A stretch of 64,000 bases of DNA from Luteibacter aegosomatis (GTDB lineage Bacteria > Pseudomonadota > Gammaproteobacteria > Xanthomonadales > Rhodanobacteraceae), in contig NZ_CP095740.1 in NCBI RefSeq assembly GCF_023078455.1, positions 4,616,501 to 4,680,500 of the forward strand, in the 5' to 3' direction. Positions 19,709 to 28,120 of the stretch are shown piece by piece; the first letter of the stretch is position 1; each line of letters opens with the position of its first letter. A model generated the notes under the pieces. It had not been told where the DNA came from. It worked only from the letters and a program-made list of their open reading frames with translations, and ran no database searches. The translations under genes and the position numbers were made by a program.

Positions 19709-19863
19709 TGGACGCCTCTTCTGAGAAACCTCTCAGGGGAGCGTTTCCTGTTTCGGACGATTCGCGGCGGGCGGATCCGGACAGCCCGGCGGCTTCGTCC
19801 GCGTGTGCCGTTCGCCCTCCTCCGCCACGACGTCCATCGCATCGTGATCGAGGAATCCGTTCC

Positions 19864-21762
19864 ATGAAGAAGACCCTGCTCGCGGCGGCCCTGCTGTCGT
19901 CGCTTCCCGTCGTCGCCCACGCGGACGAGGCCGACCGGCTCGACCCCGTAGTGGTAACGGCCAACCGCGCGCCCACCCCGGCCGACGAGGTACTCGCCTC
20001 GGTCACCGTGATCTCCCGCGAAGACATCGAGCGCATGCAGCCGGTGAGCGTGCAGGATCTCCTCACCGGCTTGCCCGGCGTGGTGATGTCCAACACCGGC
20101 GGCATCGGCCAGCAGACCTCGCTGTTCATGCGCGGCACCAACAGCGCGCACACCCTGGTGCTGCTCGACGGCGTGCGGGTGGGCACGGTGGGCGCCGGCC
20201 TGCCCGCGTACGAACAGTTGCCCGTCGAGCAGATCGACCGTATCGAGGTGGTGCGAGGCCCCCGCTCGAGCCTCTACGGTTCGGACGCCATCGGCGGCGT
20301 GATCCAGATCTTCACCCGCCACGGCGAGGCCGGACAGGCACCGACCCCGACGGTGTCGGTGACCGGCGGAAGCCACGGTTATACGGCGGGCCAGGTCGGC
20401 GTCTCCGGCGGTACGCGGCACGGCTGGTACAACGCCAGCCTGGGCGGCCAGTACACCGCCGGCATCAACGCCTGCCGCGTCGGCGCGGGGGACGTCTTCA
20501 AGGGCTGCTTCACCAACGAACCCGACCACGATGCCTCGCGTACCTACAATGGCGCGCTCTCGGGTGGCTACCGTTGGGACGACGGCACCGAACTGACCGG
20601 CAGCTGGCTGCGCAGCAAGGGCGACATCGAGTACGACGGCGATTTCCAGAACCTCACCCGCCGATCGCAACAGGTGGCCGGCGCGAAGTTGGCGTTCGCC
20701 GTCATGAGCGCATGGCGCATGTCGGTCAGCCTGGGCCAGAACCAGGACCGGGCCGACAACTACCTCAACGGCACCGGCAAGATCGTCCTCGACCCGGTCA
20801 CCTTCGAAACGATCGCGGTCGACCCGGACAAGTACCGCGTCGGCTACCTGTATTCGAAGCGCAACCAGGCCTCCTGGCAGAACGACATCGCCCTCGCCAC
20901 GGGCCAGACGCTGAGCGCCGGCATCGACTTCCAGCAGGAAAAACTGCGCAGCGATACCGATTACCTCAAGGACAAGCGCAACAATACCGGCGTTTTCGCG
21001 CTCTACCAGGGCGTGTTCGGCCCGCACGAGATCCAGCTGTCGGCCCGCCACGACCACAACGAGCAGTTCGGCAACCACGACACCGGATCGGCCGCCTACG
21101 GCTTCTCGTTCGGCGAAGGCATGAAGGTCACCGCGTCGTACGGCAGCGCGTTCCACGCGCCCACGTTCAACGACGAGTTCTATCCCTACGGCGCGCCGGT
21201 CGACCTCAAGCCGGAGACCTCGCGCACGGCCGAGATCGGCTTGTCGGCCCACCGGGGCGTGTGGAACTGGGCCGTCAACGCCTACCAGACCAAGGTGGAC
21301 GACCTGATCGGCTACGACGCAAACTTCATCCCGATCAACGTGAGCCAGGCACGCATCCGCGGGCTCGAAGGCCAGGTCGGTGCCGACGTCGACGGCTGGC
21401 ACCTGCGCGGCTACGCCACGCTCCAGCAGCCGAAGAACCGCGACGACGGTGTCGAACGCGACAACCTGCTGGCCCGGCGCCCCGAGCGCACCGCCCGCGT
21501 GGACGTGGACAAGGACGTCGGTCCGTTCACCGTCGGCGGTTCGGTCTACGCGGCCGGATACAGCTACGACGATGCGGCCAACACCGAGCGCCTGGGCGGT
21601 TACGCCACCGCCGACCTGCGCGCCACCTGGCACGTGGACCGCGACTGGAGCGTGCAGGGGCGAGTGGCGAACGTGGGCGACAGGCGTTACGAGACCGCTG
21701 CCTATTACAACCAGCTCGGTCGGACGTATTACCTCACCGTGCGCTTTTCGCCCTCGCGCTGA
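19864..21762 (+). CDS. btuB: TonB-dependent vitamin B12 receptor
   Basis: 632 residues from ATG 19864 (GAGGAA upstream), close to BtuB length. The signal peptide ends at AHA, and the TonB box follows as LDPVVVTANR. The plug domain has GTNSAHTLVLLDGVRVGT and IEVVRGPRSSLYGSDAIGG; the barrel ends YYLTVRF followed by a short SPSR tail. It brings cobalamins across the outer membrane. Control by the B12 riboswitch just upstream makes the function secure. No btuCDF or cobalamin genes follow; the next gene is an RND pump after a palindromic repeat. Confidence 0.95.
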   Translation: MKKTLLAAALLSSLPVVAHADEADRLDPVVVTANRAPTPADEVLASVTVISREDIERMQPVSVQDLLTGLPGVVMSNTGGIGQQTSLFMRGTNSAHTLVLLDGVRVGTVGAGLPAYEQLPVEQIDRIEVVRGPRSSLYGSDAIGGVIQIFTRHGEAGQAPTPTVSVTGGSHGYTAGQVGVSGGTRHGWYNASLGGQYTAGINACRVGAGDVFKGCFTNEPDHDASRTYNGALSGGYRWDDGTELTGSWLRSKGDIEYDGDFQNLTRRSQQVAGAKLAFAVMSAWRMSVSLGQNQDRADNYLNGTGKIVLDPVTFETIAVDPDKYRVGYLYSKRNQASWQNDIALATGQTLSAGIDFQQEKLRSDTDYLKDKRNNTGVFALYQGVFGPHEIQLSARHDHNEQFGNHDTGSAAYGFSFGEGMKVTASYGSAFHAPTFNDEFYPYGAPVDLKPETSRTAEIGLSAHRGVWNWAVNAYQTKVDDLIGYDANFIPINVSQARIRGLEGQVGADVDGWHLRGYATLQQPKNRDDGVERDNLLARRPERTARVDVDKDVGPFTVGGSVYAAGYSYDDAANTERLGGYATADLRATWHVDRDWSVQGRVANVGDRRYETAAYYNQLGRTYYLTVRFSPSR

Positions 21763-21765
21763 ATG

Positions 21766-21841
21766 ATCGCGGACAGGGTCCGCTCCCACCCTTCGGCAGG
21801 AAGGTAGCTACTGAAGGGTGGGAGCGGACGCTGTCCGCGAT
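21766..21841. repeat. 76-bp near-perfect palindrome, family B copy 1
   Basis: About 34-base arms (from ATCGCGGACAGGGTCCGCTC to its complement ending CTGTCCGCGAT) around a short GGAAGG-type centre. The inner part CTCCCACCCTTCGG/CTGAAGGGTGGGAG is shared with copies at 43319 and 52296. It starts 3 bases after the btuB stop and may also act as its terminator, although it has no T-run. Confidence 0.75.
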
Positions 21842-21878
21842 GCCAGGCGAAGCGATGCGTCAGAACTGAACAAACACC

Positions 21879-21904
21879 AGGCCCCTGCCTTCCGGCAGGG
21901 GCCT
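21879..21904. repeat. Short hairpin between btuB and the RND gene
   Basis: A perfect 11-bp stem, AGGCCCCTGCC with GGCAGGGGCCT, and a TTCC loop. There is no T-run. The CCCCTGCC core resembles the arms of the REP family at 8.2 and 49.8 kb, so it may be a REP remnant rather than a terminator. Confidence 0.5.
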
Positions 21905-21991
21905 GACCATAGGCACACGCGACGGAACGGTGCCTTGGCGGATAAAGTCCGCGGGCGCGGGGAGGGTTTCCCCGCGATCACAGGGAGTCAC

Positions 21992-24900
21992 GTGAACTTC
22001 TTCGCACCATTCATCCGCCGGCCGATCGGCACGTCGCTGCTGGCGGCAGGCCTCCTGCTGGCCGGTACGCTGGCCTACCGGTTGCTCGGCGTCGCCGCGC
22101 TGCCGTCCATCGACGTGCCGGCCGTGGCGGTGTTCGCCCAGTTGCCGGGCGCCAACGCGCAGACGATGGCATCGACCGTCATCGCCCCCCTGGAGCGCCA
22201 CCTCGGCCGCATCCCCGGGGTGGACGAGATGTATTCCAGCAGCAACGACTCCAGCGGCTTCGTGCGCGTGCGCTTCAACATGGCCCGCAACACGGACGCC
22301 GCCGCGCGCGACGTGCAGGCCGCGATCAACGCCTCGCTGGCCGACCTGCCGCCCATGCCGGCGCCGCCCCAGTACTTCAAGTTCGACACCAGCCAGATCC
22401 CGGTGCTGCTGGTGACGCTCACCTCCAAGACGATGCCGCCCGACCGGCTCTACGACATCGTCGACACCCAGATGAAGCCCGCCGTGGCGCAGATTCCCGG
22501 CGTGGCGCGCGTGCAGGTGTTCGGCGGCACGCCGCATGCCGTGCGCATCGAGCTGGACACCCGCGCGCTGGCCGCCAAGGGACTCACCGCCAACGACGTC
22601 GGCAACGCGCTGCGCGCGGCCAACGTCACCTCACCTCAGGGCCTGTTGAGCGACGGCAAGACGCAGATGACCGTCATCGCCAACGACGGCCTGCACGAAC
22701 CGGAAGAGTTCGCCCGTATCCTCATCGCCTCGAAGAACGGCACGCCGGTGAGGCTGTCGGACATCGCCAAGGTCTACAGCGGCCAGCAGGACCAGTACCA
22801 GGCGGCGTGGTTCCAGGGCGAGCGCTCGGTGACGATGCAGATGAGCCGGCGCCCGGAGGCGAACGCCATCGCCACGGCCGAGGCCATCCGCGCGGCACTG
22901 CCGCGCTTCCGCAGCATGCTGCCCGCCGACGTGGAGATCACCCCGATCTTCGATCTCACGCAGACCACGCAGTCGGCGCTGCACGAGGTCAAGGTCGCGC
23001 TGCTCATCAGCATCCTGATGGTGGTGCTGGTGATGCTGGTGTTCCTGCGCCGCCTGGGCCCGACGCTCATCGCCACGCTCAGCGTGCCGCTGTCGCTGGC
23101 CGGCGCGTTCGTGGTGATGTGGACGCTCGGCTATACGCTCAACACGCTGTCGCTCATGGCGCTGGTGCTCTGCATCGGCTTCGTGGTGGACGATGCCATC
23201 GTGGTGATCGAGAACATCGTGCGCCACATGGAAAACGGTTCGGAGGCCATGCCCGCCTCGCTCGAAGGCGTGCGCGAAATCGGTTTCACGGTGATCTCGA
23301 TCACCCTGTCGCTGGTGGCCGTGTTCGCGCCGCTGCTGTTCGGCAACAGCCTCATCACCAAGCTGCTGCGCGAGTTCTCGGTGACCCTGGCCGCAGCGGT
23401 GCTGATTTCCGCCGTGGTGTCGCTGACGCTGACGCCGGCGCTGTGCGCCTACTACCTCAAGCACGACGAACCGGGCCGCAAGCCCGGCCGGATGGAAGCG
23501 GCCCTGGAGCGCTTCGACAAGGGCTTCCTGCGCCTTTACCAGCGCGGACTCGACTGGGCCATGCACCATCGCCGCCTCATGCGCTGGCAGCCGTTGATCC
23601 TGCTCATCGCCACGGTCGGGCTGGCCATCGCGGTGGTGAAGACGGCGGGCGGCAACTTCATGCCCGAGGAAGACACCGGCATGCTGCAGGTGGAGGTCAA
23701 CGCCGACGCCAACATCTCGCCGGAGGTACTCACCACGCGCCTGAAGCGCGTGGCCGAGATCATGCGGAAGGATCCCACCGTCGCCGACGTCACCGCCATC
23801 CTCGGCGGCGACAACGGCGGTGCCGTGGGCAGCAACGGCGTGATGTTCGTCGACCTCAAGCCGAAGGGCAGCGGGCCGGGCGAACGCAAGGAGTCGTTGA
23901 AATCCATCGTCGAGCGCCTGGGCAAGGAATACGACAAGCTGCCCGACGTGCAGGTATTCATGACGCCGATCCAGTTCCTGGGAGGCGGCGGCGGCAACAA
24001 CAACCGGGGCCAGTATTCCTTCCAGCTGGTGAGCACCAGCGGCGAGGATCTGCAGCCCTGGACGCTCAAGCTCGTGCGCTACCTGCGCGGACTGAAGGAG
24101 TTCCGCGACGTCGGCAGCGACTTCGACGTGGTCGGCAAGCAGCAGATGCTCGAGGTGGACCGTAACGCCGCGGGCCGGCTCAACGTGAGCCTGGGCCTGA
24201 TCGATACCGCGCTCTACGGCGCGTTCGGCCAGAGCCAGATCTCGGTGATCTACTCGGACATCAACCAGTACTGGGTGGTGCTCACCGCCGCCGCGGCCGA
24301 AACGCTCACCGCCGACGCGCTGCTCAACACGTACGTGAAGAGCAGTACGGGCAAGATGATCCCGCTGTCGGCCGTGGCGAAGATCGCGCCGCGTGCCGCA
24401 CCCACCGCGGTCACCCACCAGAACCAACTCGAATCGGCCGACATCACCTATAACCTCGCGCCGAAGATCACGCCCGACAAGGCCACGCCGCTGGTGGAGC
24501 AGGCCGTGCGCGCGATCCACCTGCCCGAGGGCATCCGCATGGACGTCACCGGCACCAACCAGCGCATCCGTGACGCCCAGTCCAACGGCATGGTGCTGCT
24601 GATCGGCGCCATCCTCGCGGTATACATCGTGCTGGGCGTGCTCTACGAGAGCCTGATCCACCCGCTGACGATTCTCTCGACGCTGCCGGCCGCGGGGTGC
24701 GGCGCCTTCCTCGCGATGCTGGTCACGCAGACCCAGCTCACGCTGATGGCGATCATCTCGGTGCTGCTGCTCATCGGCATCGTGAAGAAGAACGCCATCC
24801 TCATGGTCGACTTCGCGCTGGTGGCCGAACGCGAACACGGCATGTCGCCCGTGGAGGCGATTCGCCAGGCCGCGCTGGTACGCTTCCGCCCGATCACGAT

Positions 24901-25159
24901 GACCACCCTCGTGGCGATGGGCGCCGCGTTGCCGCTGGCGATCGGCTTCGGCGTGGGTTCGGAAATGCGCCGCCCGCTGGGCATCGCCATCGTCGGCGGC
25001 CTGCTCGTGTCGCAGTTGCTTACCCTGCTGAGCACGCCGGCCATCTACCTGTTCAACCACGATCGCAAGGAGCGCAAGGCACGCCGCAAGCATCGGCGCA
25101 TGCTGCGCCGCCGCTACAAGCGCTGGCTGGCGATCCGCAAGGGCAGGAAGAAAAGGTAA
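21992..25159 (+). CDS. RND-family multidrug efflux permease (no adjacent adaptor)
   Basis: 1055 residues from GTG 21992 (VNFFAPFIRRPIGTSLL), with GGGAG just upstream; the longer open frame into the palindromic repeat is not credible. It is a full-length HAE1-type pump, closest by eye to the MdtB/MdtC group. The proton-relay residues are intact: the double aspartate in helix 4 (GFVVDDAIVVIEN) and the lysine in helix 10 (IGIVKKNAILMVDFA). It should take substrates from the periplasm or inner membrane and pass them to an adaptor and TolC. No adaptor or OMF gene flanks it, and a terminator follows, so it is monocistronic. Confidence 0.92.
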   Translation: MNFFAPFIRRPIGTSLLAAGLLLAGTLAYRLLGVAALPSIDVPAVAVFAQLPGANAQTMASTVIAPLERHLGRIPGVDEMYSSSNDSSGFVRVRFNMARNTDAAARDVQAAINASLADLPPMPAPPQYFKFDTSQIPVLLVTLTSKTMPPDRLYDIVDTQMKPAVAQIPGVARVQVFGGTPHAVRIELDTRALAAKGLTANDVGNALRAANVTSPQGLLSDGKTQMTVIANDGLHEPEEFARILIASKNGTPVRLSDIAKVYSGQQDQYQAAWFQGERSVTMQMSRRPEANAIATAEAIRAALPRFRSMLPADVEITPIFDLTQTTQSALHEVKVALLISILMVVLVMLVFLRRLGPTLIATLSVPLSLAGAFVVMWTLGYTLNTLSLMALVLCIGFVVDDAIVVIENIVRHMENGSEAMPASLEGVREIGFTVISITLSLVAVFAPLLFGNSLITKLLREFSVTLAAAVLISAVVSLTLTPALCAYYLKHDEPGRKPGRMEAALERFDKGFLRLYQRGLDWAMHHRRLMRWQPLILLIATVGLAIAVVKTAGGNFMPEEDTGMLQVEVNADANISPEVLTTRLKRVAEIMRKDPTVADVTAILGGDNGGAVGSNGVMFVDLKPKGSGPGERKESLKSIVERLGKEYDKLPDVQVFMTPIQFLGGGGGNNNRGQYSFQLVSTSGEDLQPWTLKLVRYLRGLKEFRDVGSDFDVVGKQQMLEVDRNAAGRLNVSLGLIDTALYGAFGQSQISVIYSDINQYWVVLTAAAAETLTADALLNTYVKSSTGKMIPLSAVAKIAPRAAPTAVTHQNQLESADITYNLAPKITPDKATPLVEQAVRAIHLPEGIRMDVTGTNQRIRDAQSNGMVLLIGAILAVYIVLGVLYESLIHPLTILSTLPAAGCGAFLAMLVTQTQLTLMAIISVLLLIGIVKKNAILMVDFALVAEREHGMSPVEAIRQAALVRFRPITMTTLVAMGAALPLAIGFGVGSEMRRPLGIAIVGGLLVSQLLTLLSTPAIYLFNHDRKERKARRKHRRMLRRRYKRWLAIRKGRKKR

Positions 25160-25165
25160 AGGGAA

Positions 25166-25192
25166 GAAGGGCGCCGAGGCGCCCTTCTTTTT
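25166..25192 (+). terminator. Rho-independent terminator of the RND gene
   Basis: A 9-bp stem GAAGGGCGC/GCGCCCTTC with a CGAG loop (25166-25187) and five T residues. It ends at the stop codon of the convergent MATE gene. Confidence 0.88.
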
Positions 25193-26577
25193 CATGCCGC
25201 CGCGGCGGCGGGAATCATCTTGGCCCGTTTCCAGCGACCGCTCTGGTAATACACCGCGGCGATGGCCAGTGACACGACCGAGCTGACGGGAAAGCTCCAC
25301 CAGATGGCATCGGCGCCCCAGCTCGGGCCGAGCAACAGCGCGAAGGGATAACGCACGCACCACATCGAGATCGCCAGCGCCGCCAGCGGCATCATCACGG
25401 CGCCGGTGGCGCGCACCACGCCGAACAGCACGAAGGTCACGCCAAACAACAGGTACGACCACACCACCAGGCTGTTGAGGTGGCGGGCGATCCCCAGGGC
25501 CGTGCTGTCCGAACCCAGGAAGATCGAGGCGGCCGCGCCGGCGAACACGTAGACGACGAGCACCAGCGTGCCGGTGAGCACGAGGCTGGCGAGGATGCCG
25601 ACGCGACCGATCGAGGCGACGCGGTCCCATCGGTGCGCGCCGACGTTCTGCGCCACCATCGACGACACCGCCATGCCCACCGCGAAGGCGGGCATCTGGA
25701 TGTAGTTCCACAGCTGCACGGCGGCGCCGTAGGCGGCCGTGGTCTGCGAGCCGTGTTCGTTCACCAGCGACATCATGATGATGGCCGACGAGGAGATCAC
25801 GATCATCTGCGCGCCCATCGGCAGGCCTTTCAGCACCAGGGCCTTCAGGATGGCCGGATCGGGCTTCAGCAGGCCGACGTCGCCCGCGCGCAGGCAGAGG
25901 AAGTGCTGCTTGCGGTACATCCAGAACACCAGGCCGCCGAGCGAGAGTACTTGGGCGATGAGCGTCGCCACCGCCGATCCGGCGATGCCCAACGCCGGCA
26001 CGGGGCCCGCACCGAAGAGGAAGAGCGGGTTGAGCGCGATGTCGAGCACCACGGACACGATCATGAAGGCGAACGGCGTGCGCGAATCACCCGCGCCGCG
26101 CAGCACCATCATCAGAAACGTGTAGAGATACATGAAGGGCAGGGCGAGGAAGATGATGCGCAGGTAGGCGATGGCGAACGGCCGCGCGTCGTCGGGGGTG
26201 CCCATCGCGTGCAGCATCGCCGGCGTGGCGAAATAACCGGCCACGGACACCGCCAGCGACACCGTCACGAAGAACGTCAGCCCCGTACCGACGACGTGCC
26301 GCGCGCCGTCGACGTCGCGCGCGCCCAAGGCCTGGCCGACCAGGATGGTGGTGGCCATGCCGATGCCCAGCACCACGCCGAGCAGGAAGAACAGCACGAG
26401 CGTCGCGTTGGCCGTGGCGGCGAACGCGGCCTCGCCCAGGTATCGACCCACCCACATCACGTTGACCGAGGCGTTGAGCGATTGCAGCACGTTCGTGCCC
26501 AGCATCGGCAGGGCGAACAGCAGGAGGGTTCGCGTGATCGGGCCTTCGACCAGGGCGTTACCGGCGGGACGGTTCAT
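25192..26577 (-). CDS. MATE-family multidrug efflux transporter
   Basis: 461 residues from ATG 26577 (MNRPAGNALVEGPITRTLL), whose ATGA overlaps the stop of the gene in front; the longer open frame is not needed. About twelve helices in two halves, with the NorM/DinF-type features FALPMLGTNVLQSLN at the first helix and VGQALGARDVDGARHVVGTG in loop 4-5. It exports cationic or hydrophobic compounds in exchange for Na+ or H+. The translational overlap with the DUF2239 gene implies one operon, apparently controlled from the repeat-containing promoter region at 27152. Confidence 0.9.
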   Translation of the reverse strand: MNRPAGNALVEGPITRTLLLFALPMLGTNVLQSLNASVNVMWVGRYLGEAAFAATANATLVLFFLLGVVLGIGMATTILVGQALGARDVDGARHVVGTGLTFFVTVSLAVSVAGYFATPAMLHAMGTPDDARPFAIAYLRIIFLALPFMYLYTFLMMVLRGAGDSRTPFAFMIVSVVLDIALNPLFLFGAGPVPALGIAGSAVATLIAQVLSLGGLVFWMYRKQHFLCLRAGDVGLLKPDPAILKALVLKGLPMGAQMIVISSSAIIMMSLVNEHGSQTTAAYGAAVQLWNYIQMPAFAVGMAVSSMVAQNVGAHRWDRVASIGRVGILASLVLTGTLVLVVYVFAGAAASIFLGSDSTALGIARHLNSLVVWSYLLFGVTFVLFGVVRATGAVMMPLAALAISMWCVRYPFALLLGPSWGADAIWWSFPVSSVVSLAIAAVYYQSGRWKRAKMIPAAAAA

Positions 26578-27140
26578 TCGGCACCTTCCGCGCGCGTGGC
26601 GAGCGTGGTCACGTAGTCGCGCACGTCGTCGGGCCACGCGGCGGTCCATTCGGCGAAGCGTTCGGGTTCATGCCGGTGGAAGGCGCGAGAGGCTTCCTCG
26701 TAATGGGGCAGGTCGCCCGCCAACGCGAACATCACGCGATCCACCGCCTCGCGCAGCTGCCGCCGCCTGTCGGCGGGCGCGGCGTCGCGGCTGGCGGATT
26801 CGACGAGGCGGCGCAACGCCACCGACGCGCCGCCGGGTTGCGTGGCGAGCCAATCCCAATGACGCGGCAACAACGTCACCTCGCGCGCCACCACGCCGAG
26901 GCGGGGACGGCCGGGCCCGCGTTTGACGGGAGCTTCGGTTTCCGGCGACGTCAGGCGACCGAGCACCTCTTGCAGGGATCCCCGGTAGTCGACGTCGCGC
27001 GATTGGCCGGTGGTGTCGTCATAAATGATGGGTTGCGCGTCCGAATGCTCGTCGAGCAGGGATTTGCACTGACCGGCCACGAGCGGAAGTGGGCCGGAAG
27101 CGATACGGCGATGGCCGTCGAAGGCGGTGTAGGTGGTCAT
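26574..27140 (-). CDS. DUF2239-family protein of unknown function
   Basis: 188 residues from ATG 27140 (MTTYTAFDGHRRI); an ATG three codons earlier is possible. The protein is soluble, with a GPGRPRLGVVAREVTLLPRHWDWLATQPGG core and a helical C-terminal half containing YEEASRAFHRHEPERF, which match DUF2239 proteins often sitting next to transporters. The central segment after VKRGPGRPRLG looks AT-hook-like and basic, so a DNA- or RNA-binding role is conceivable, but this is inference. It overlaps the MATE start by four bases, linking the two functionally. Confidence 0.8.
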   Translation of the reverse strand: MTTYTAFDGHRRIASGPLPLVAGQCKSLLDEHSDAQPIIYDDTTGQSRDVDYRGSLQEVLGRLTSPETEAPVKRGPGRPRLGVVAREVTLLPRHWDWLATQPGGASVALRRLVESASRDAAPADRRRQLREAVDRVMFALAGDLPHYEEASRAFHRHEPERFAEWTAAWPDDVRDYVTTLATRAEGAE

Positions 27141-27151
27141 GGCGCGCATAT

Positions 27152-27193
27152 TACCCGGGTCAAATGCACGACACAATACTACCCGGATTAAAT
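27152..27193 (-). promoter_or_regulatory. Two direct repeats upstream of the DUF2239-MATE operon
   Basis: On the minus strand ATTTAATCCGGGTA (27193-27180) and ATTTGACCCGGGTA (27165-27152) match at 12 of 14 bases and start 28 bp apart. They fill the short gap between the dioxygenase and DUF2239 genes and end about 11 bases before the ATG. They look like tandem operators; no regulator gene is adjacent. Confidence 0.45.
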
Positions 27194-27219
27194 TTCGTCC
27201 GCAGGAGCGACGGTGAGGG

Positions 27220-27999
27220 TCAGTGAACTCCCCACGCATAGCTGTCCATCGACAGCACCCCGTAGGTCATGCCGCCATCGATGGCCTTCGGCGCATCCCT
27301 GCCCGCCGCCCCGACGGCCACGAGGAGCGGCAGGTAATGCTCCTCGGTCGGATGCGCGCGGATGGCACTCGGCGCGAGCCGGCGATAGGCCAGCAACGAC
27401 TTCACGTCGCCCGCGAGCACGGCCTCGCGGCTCCATGCGGCGAATTCGACGGCATATGCCGCATGCACGCCATCGCGGCGCACCTCGTAGAGGTTATGCG
27501 TGAGGCTGCCCGAACCGACCACGGCGACACCGCGATCGCGCAGCGCACCCAGCGCCTCGCCGAGCCGAAACGCGCCAGCCGTGTCGAGGTTGTGCGGCAT
27601 CGATACCTGGATCACCGGCACGTCGGCATCGGGCCGCAGATAGCGAAGCGGCACCCAGGCGCCATGGTCGTACCCGCGCTCGTCGTCCACCGTCGCCGCG
27701 AAGCCGTGGTCGATCAGCAGCGACGCGGTTTCCGCGGCCAGGGACGGCGCACCGGGTGCGTCATAGGTGAGCGAATAAAGCGCCGGGGGGAAGCCGCCGA
27801 AGTCGTGAATGGTCGATGGCCTGGCCGCGCCGGTCACCCGCACGCCGCAGGTCTGCCAATGCGGCGACACGACGACGATCGCCCGGGCGTCGGCCAGGTT
27901 GCCTTCGCCCAGGTCGGTCAGGCGCGAACCGAGCAGGCCGGGCTCCAGCGCGAACGTGGGAGCACCGTGGGATACGAAGATGGCGGGCGCGCGAGTCAT
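27220..27999 (-). CDS. ygiD: 4,5-DOPA-type extradiol dioxygenase (LigB superfamily)
   Basis: 259 residues from ATG 27999 (MTRAPAIFVSHGAPTF). The class III extradiol fold has its metal ligands in SHGAPT (His, about residue 10), SPHWQT (His), GYDHGAWVPL (His) and the conserved EEHYLPLLVA. The PALYSLTYDAPG and GSGSLTHNLYEV segments are typical of YgiD/DodA. The family cleaves catechols such as L-DOPA; the physiological substrate in bacteria is unclear. It precedes the DUF2239-MATE pair by 79 bases on the same strand but those genes have their own upstream region. Confidence 0.9.
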   Translation of the reverse strand: MTRAPAIFVSHGAPTFALEPGLLGSRLTDLGEGNLADARAIVVVSPHWQTCGVRVTGAARPSTIHDFGGFPPALYSLTYDAPGAPSLAAETASLLIDHGFAATVDDERGYDHGAWVPLRYLRPDADVPVIQVSMPHNLDTAGAFRLGEALGALRDRGVAVVGSGSLTHNLYEVRRDGVHAAYAVEFAAWSREAVLAGDVKSLLAYRRLAPSAIRAHPTEEHYLPLLVAVGAAGRDAPKAIDGGMTYGVLSMDSYAWGVH

Positions 28000-28120
28000 G
28001 GGTGGGCACCGTGGGGAGAAGGGCGGGGATTGCCACCGCTCCAATGTAGGTGTTCGCCCGGGCTGGATAAATCCATGTTTCGCGAACGCATTGGCGCCCT
28101 ATCGAAACGATGGCCCGGCC

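Noticed and set aside
19660..21789. Long minus-strand open frame opposite btuB
   Set aside because: Shadow of btuB; composition dominated by Val/Ala/Arg/His with no family sequence.
21879..21904. Hairpin considered as a btuB terminator
   Set aside because: No T-run; sequence resembles REP arms, so listed as a repeat.
22631..25711. Long minus-strand open frame opposite the RND gene
   Set aside because: Shadow frame; the plus strand is an intact RND pump.
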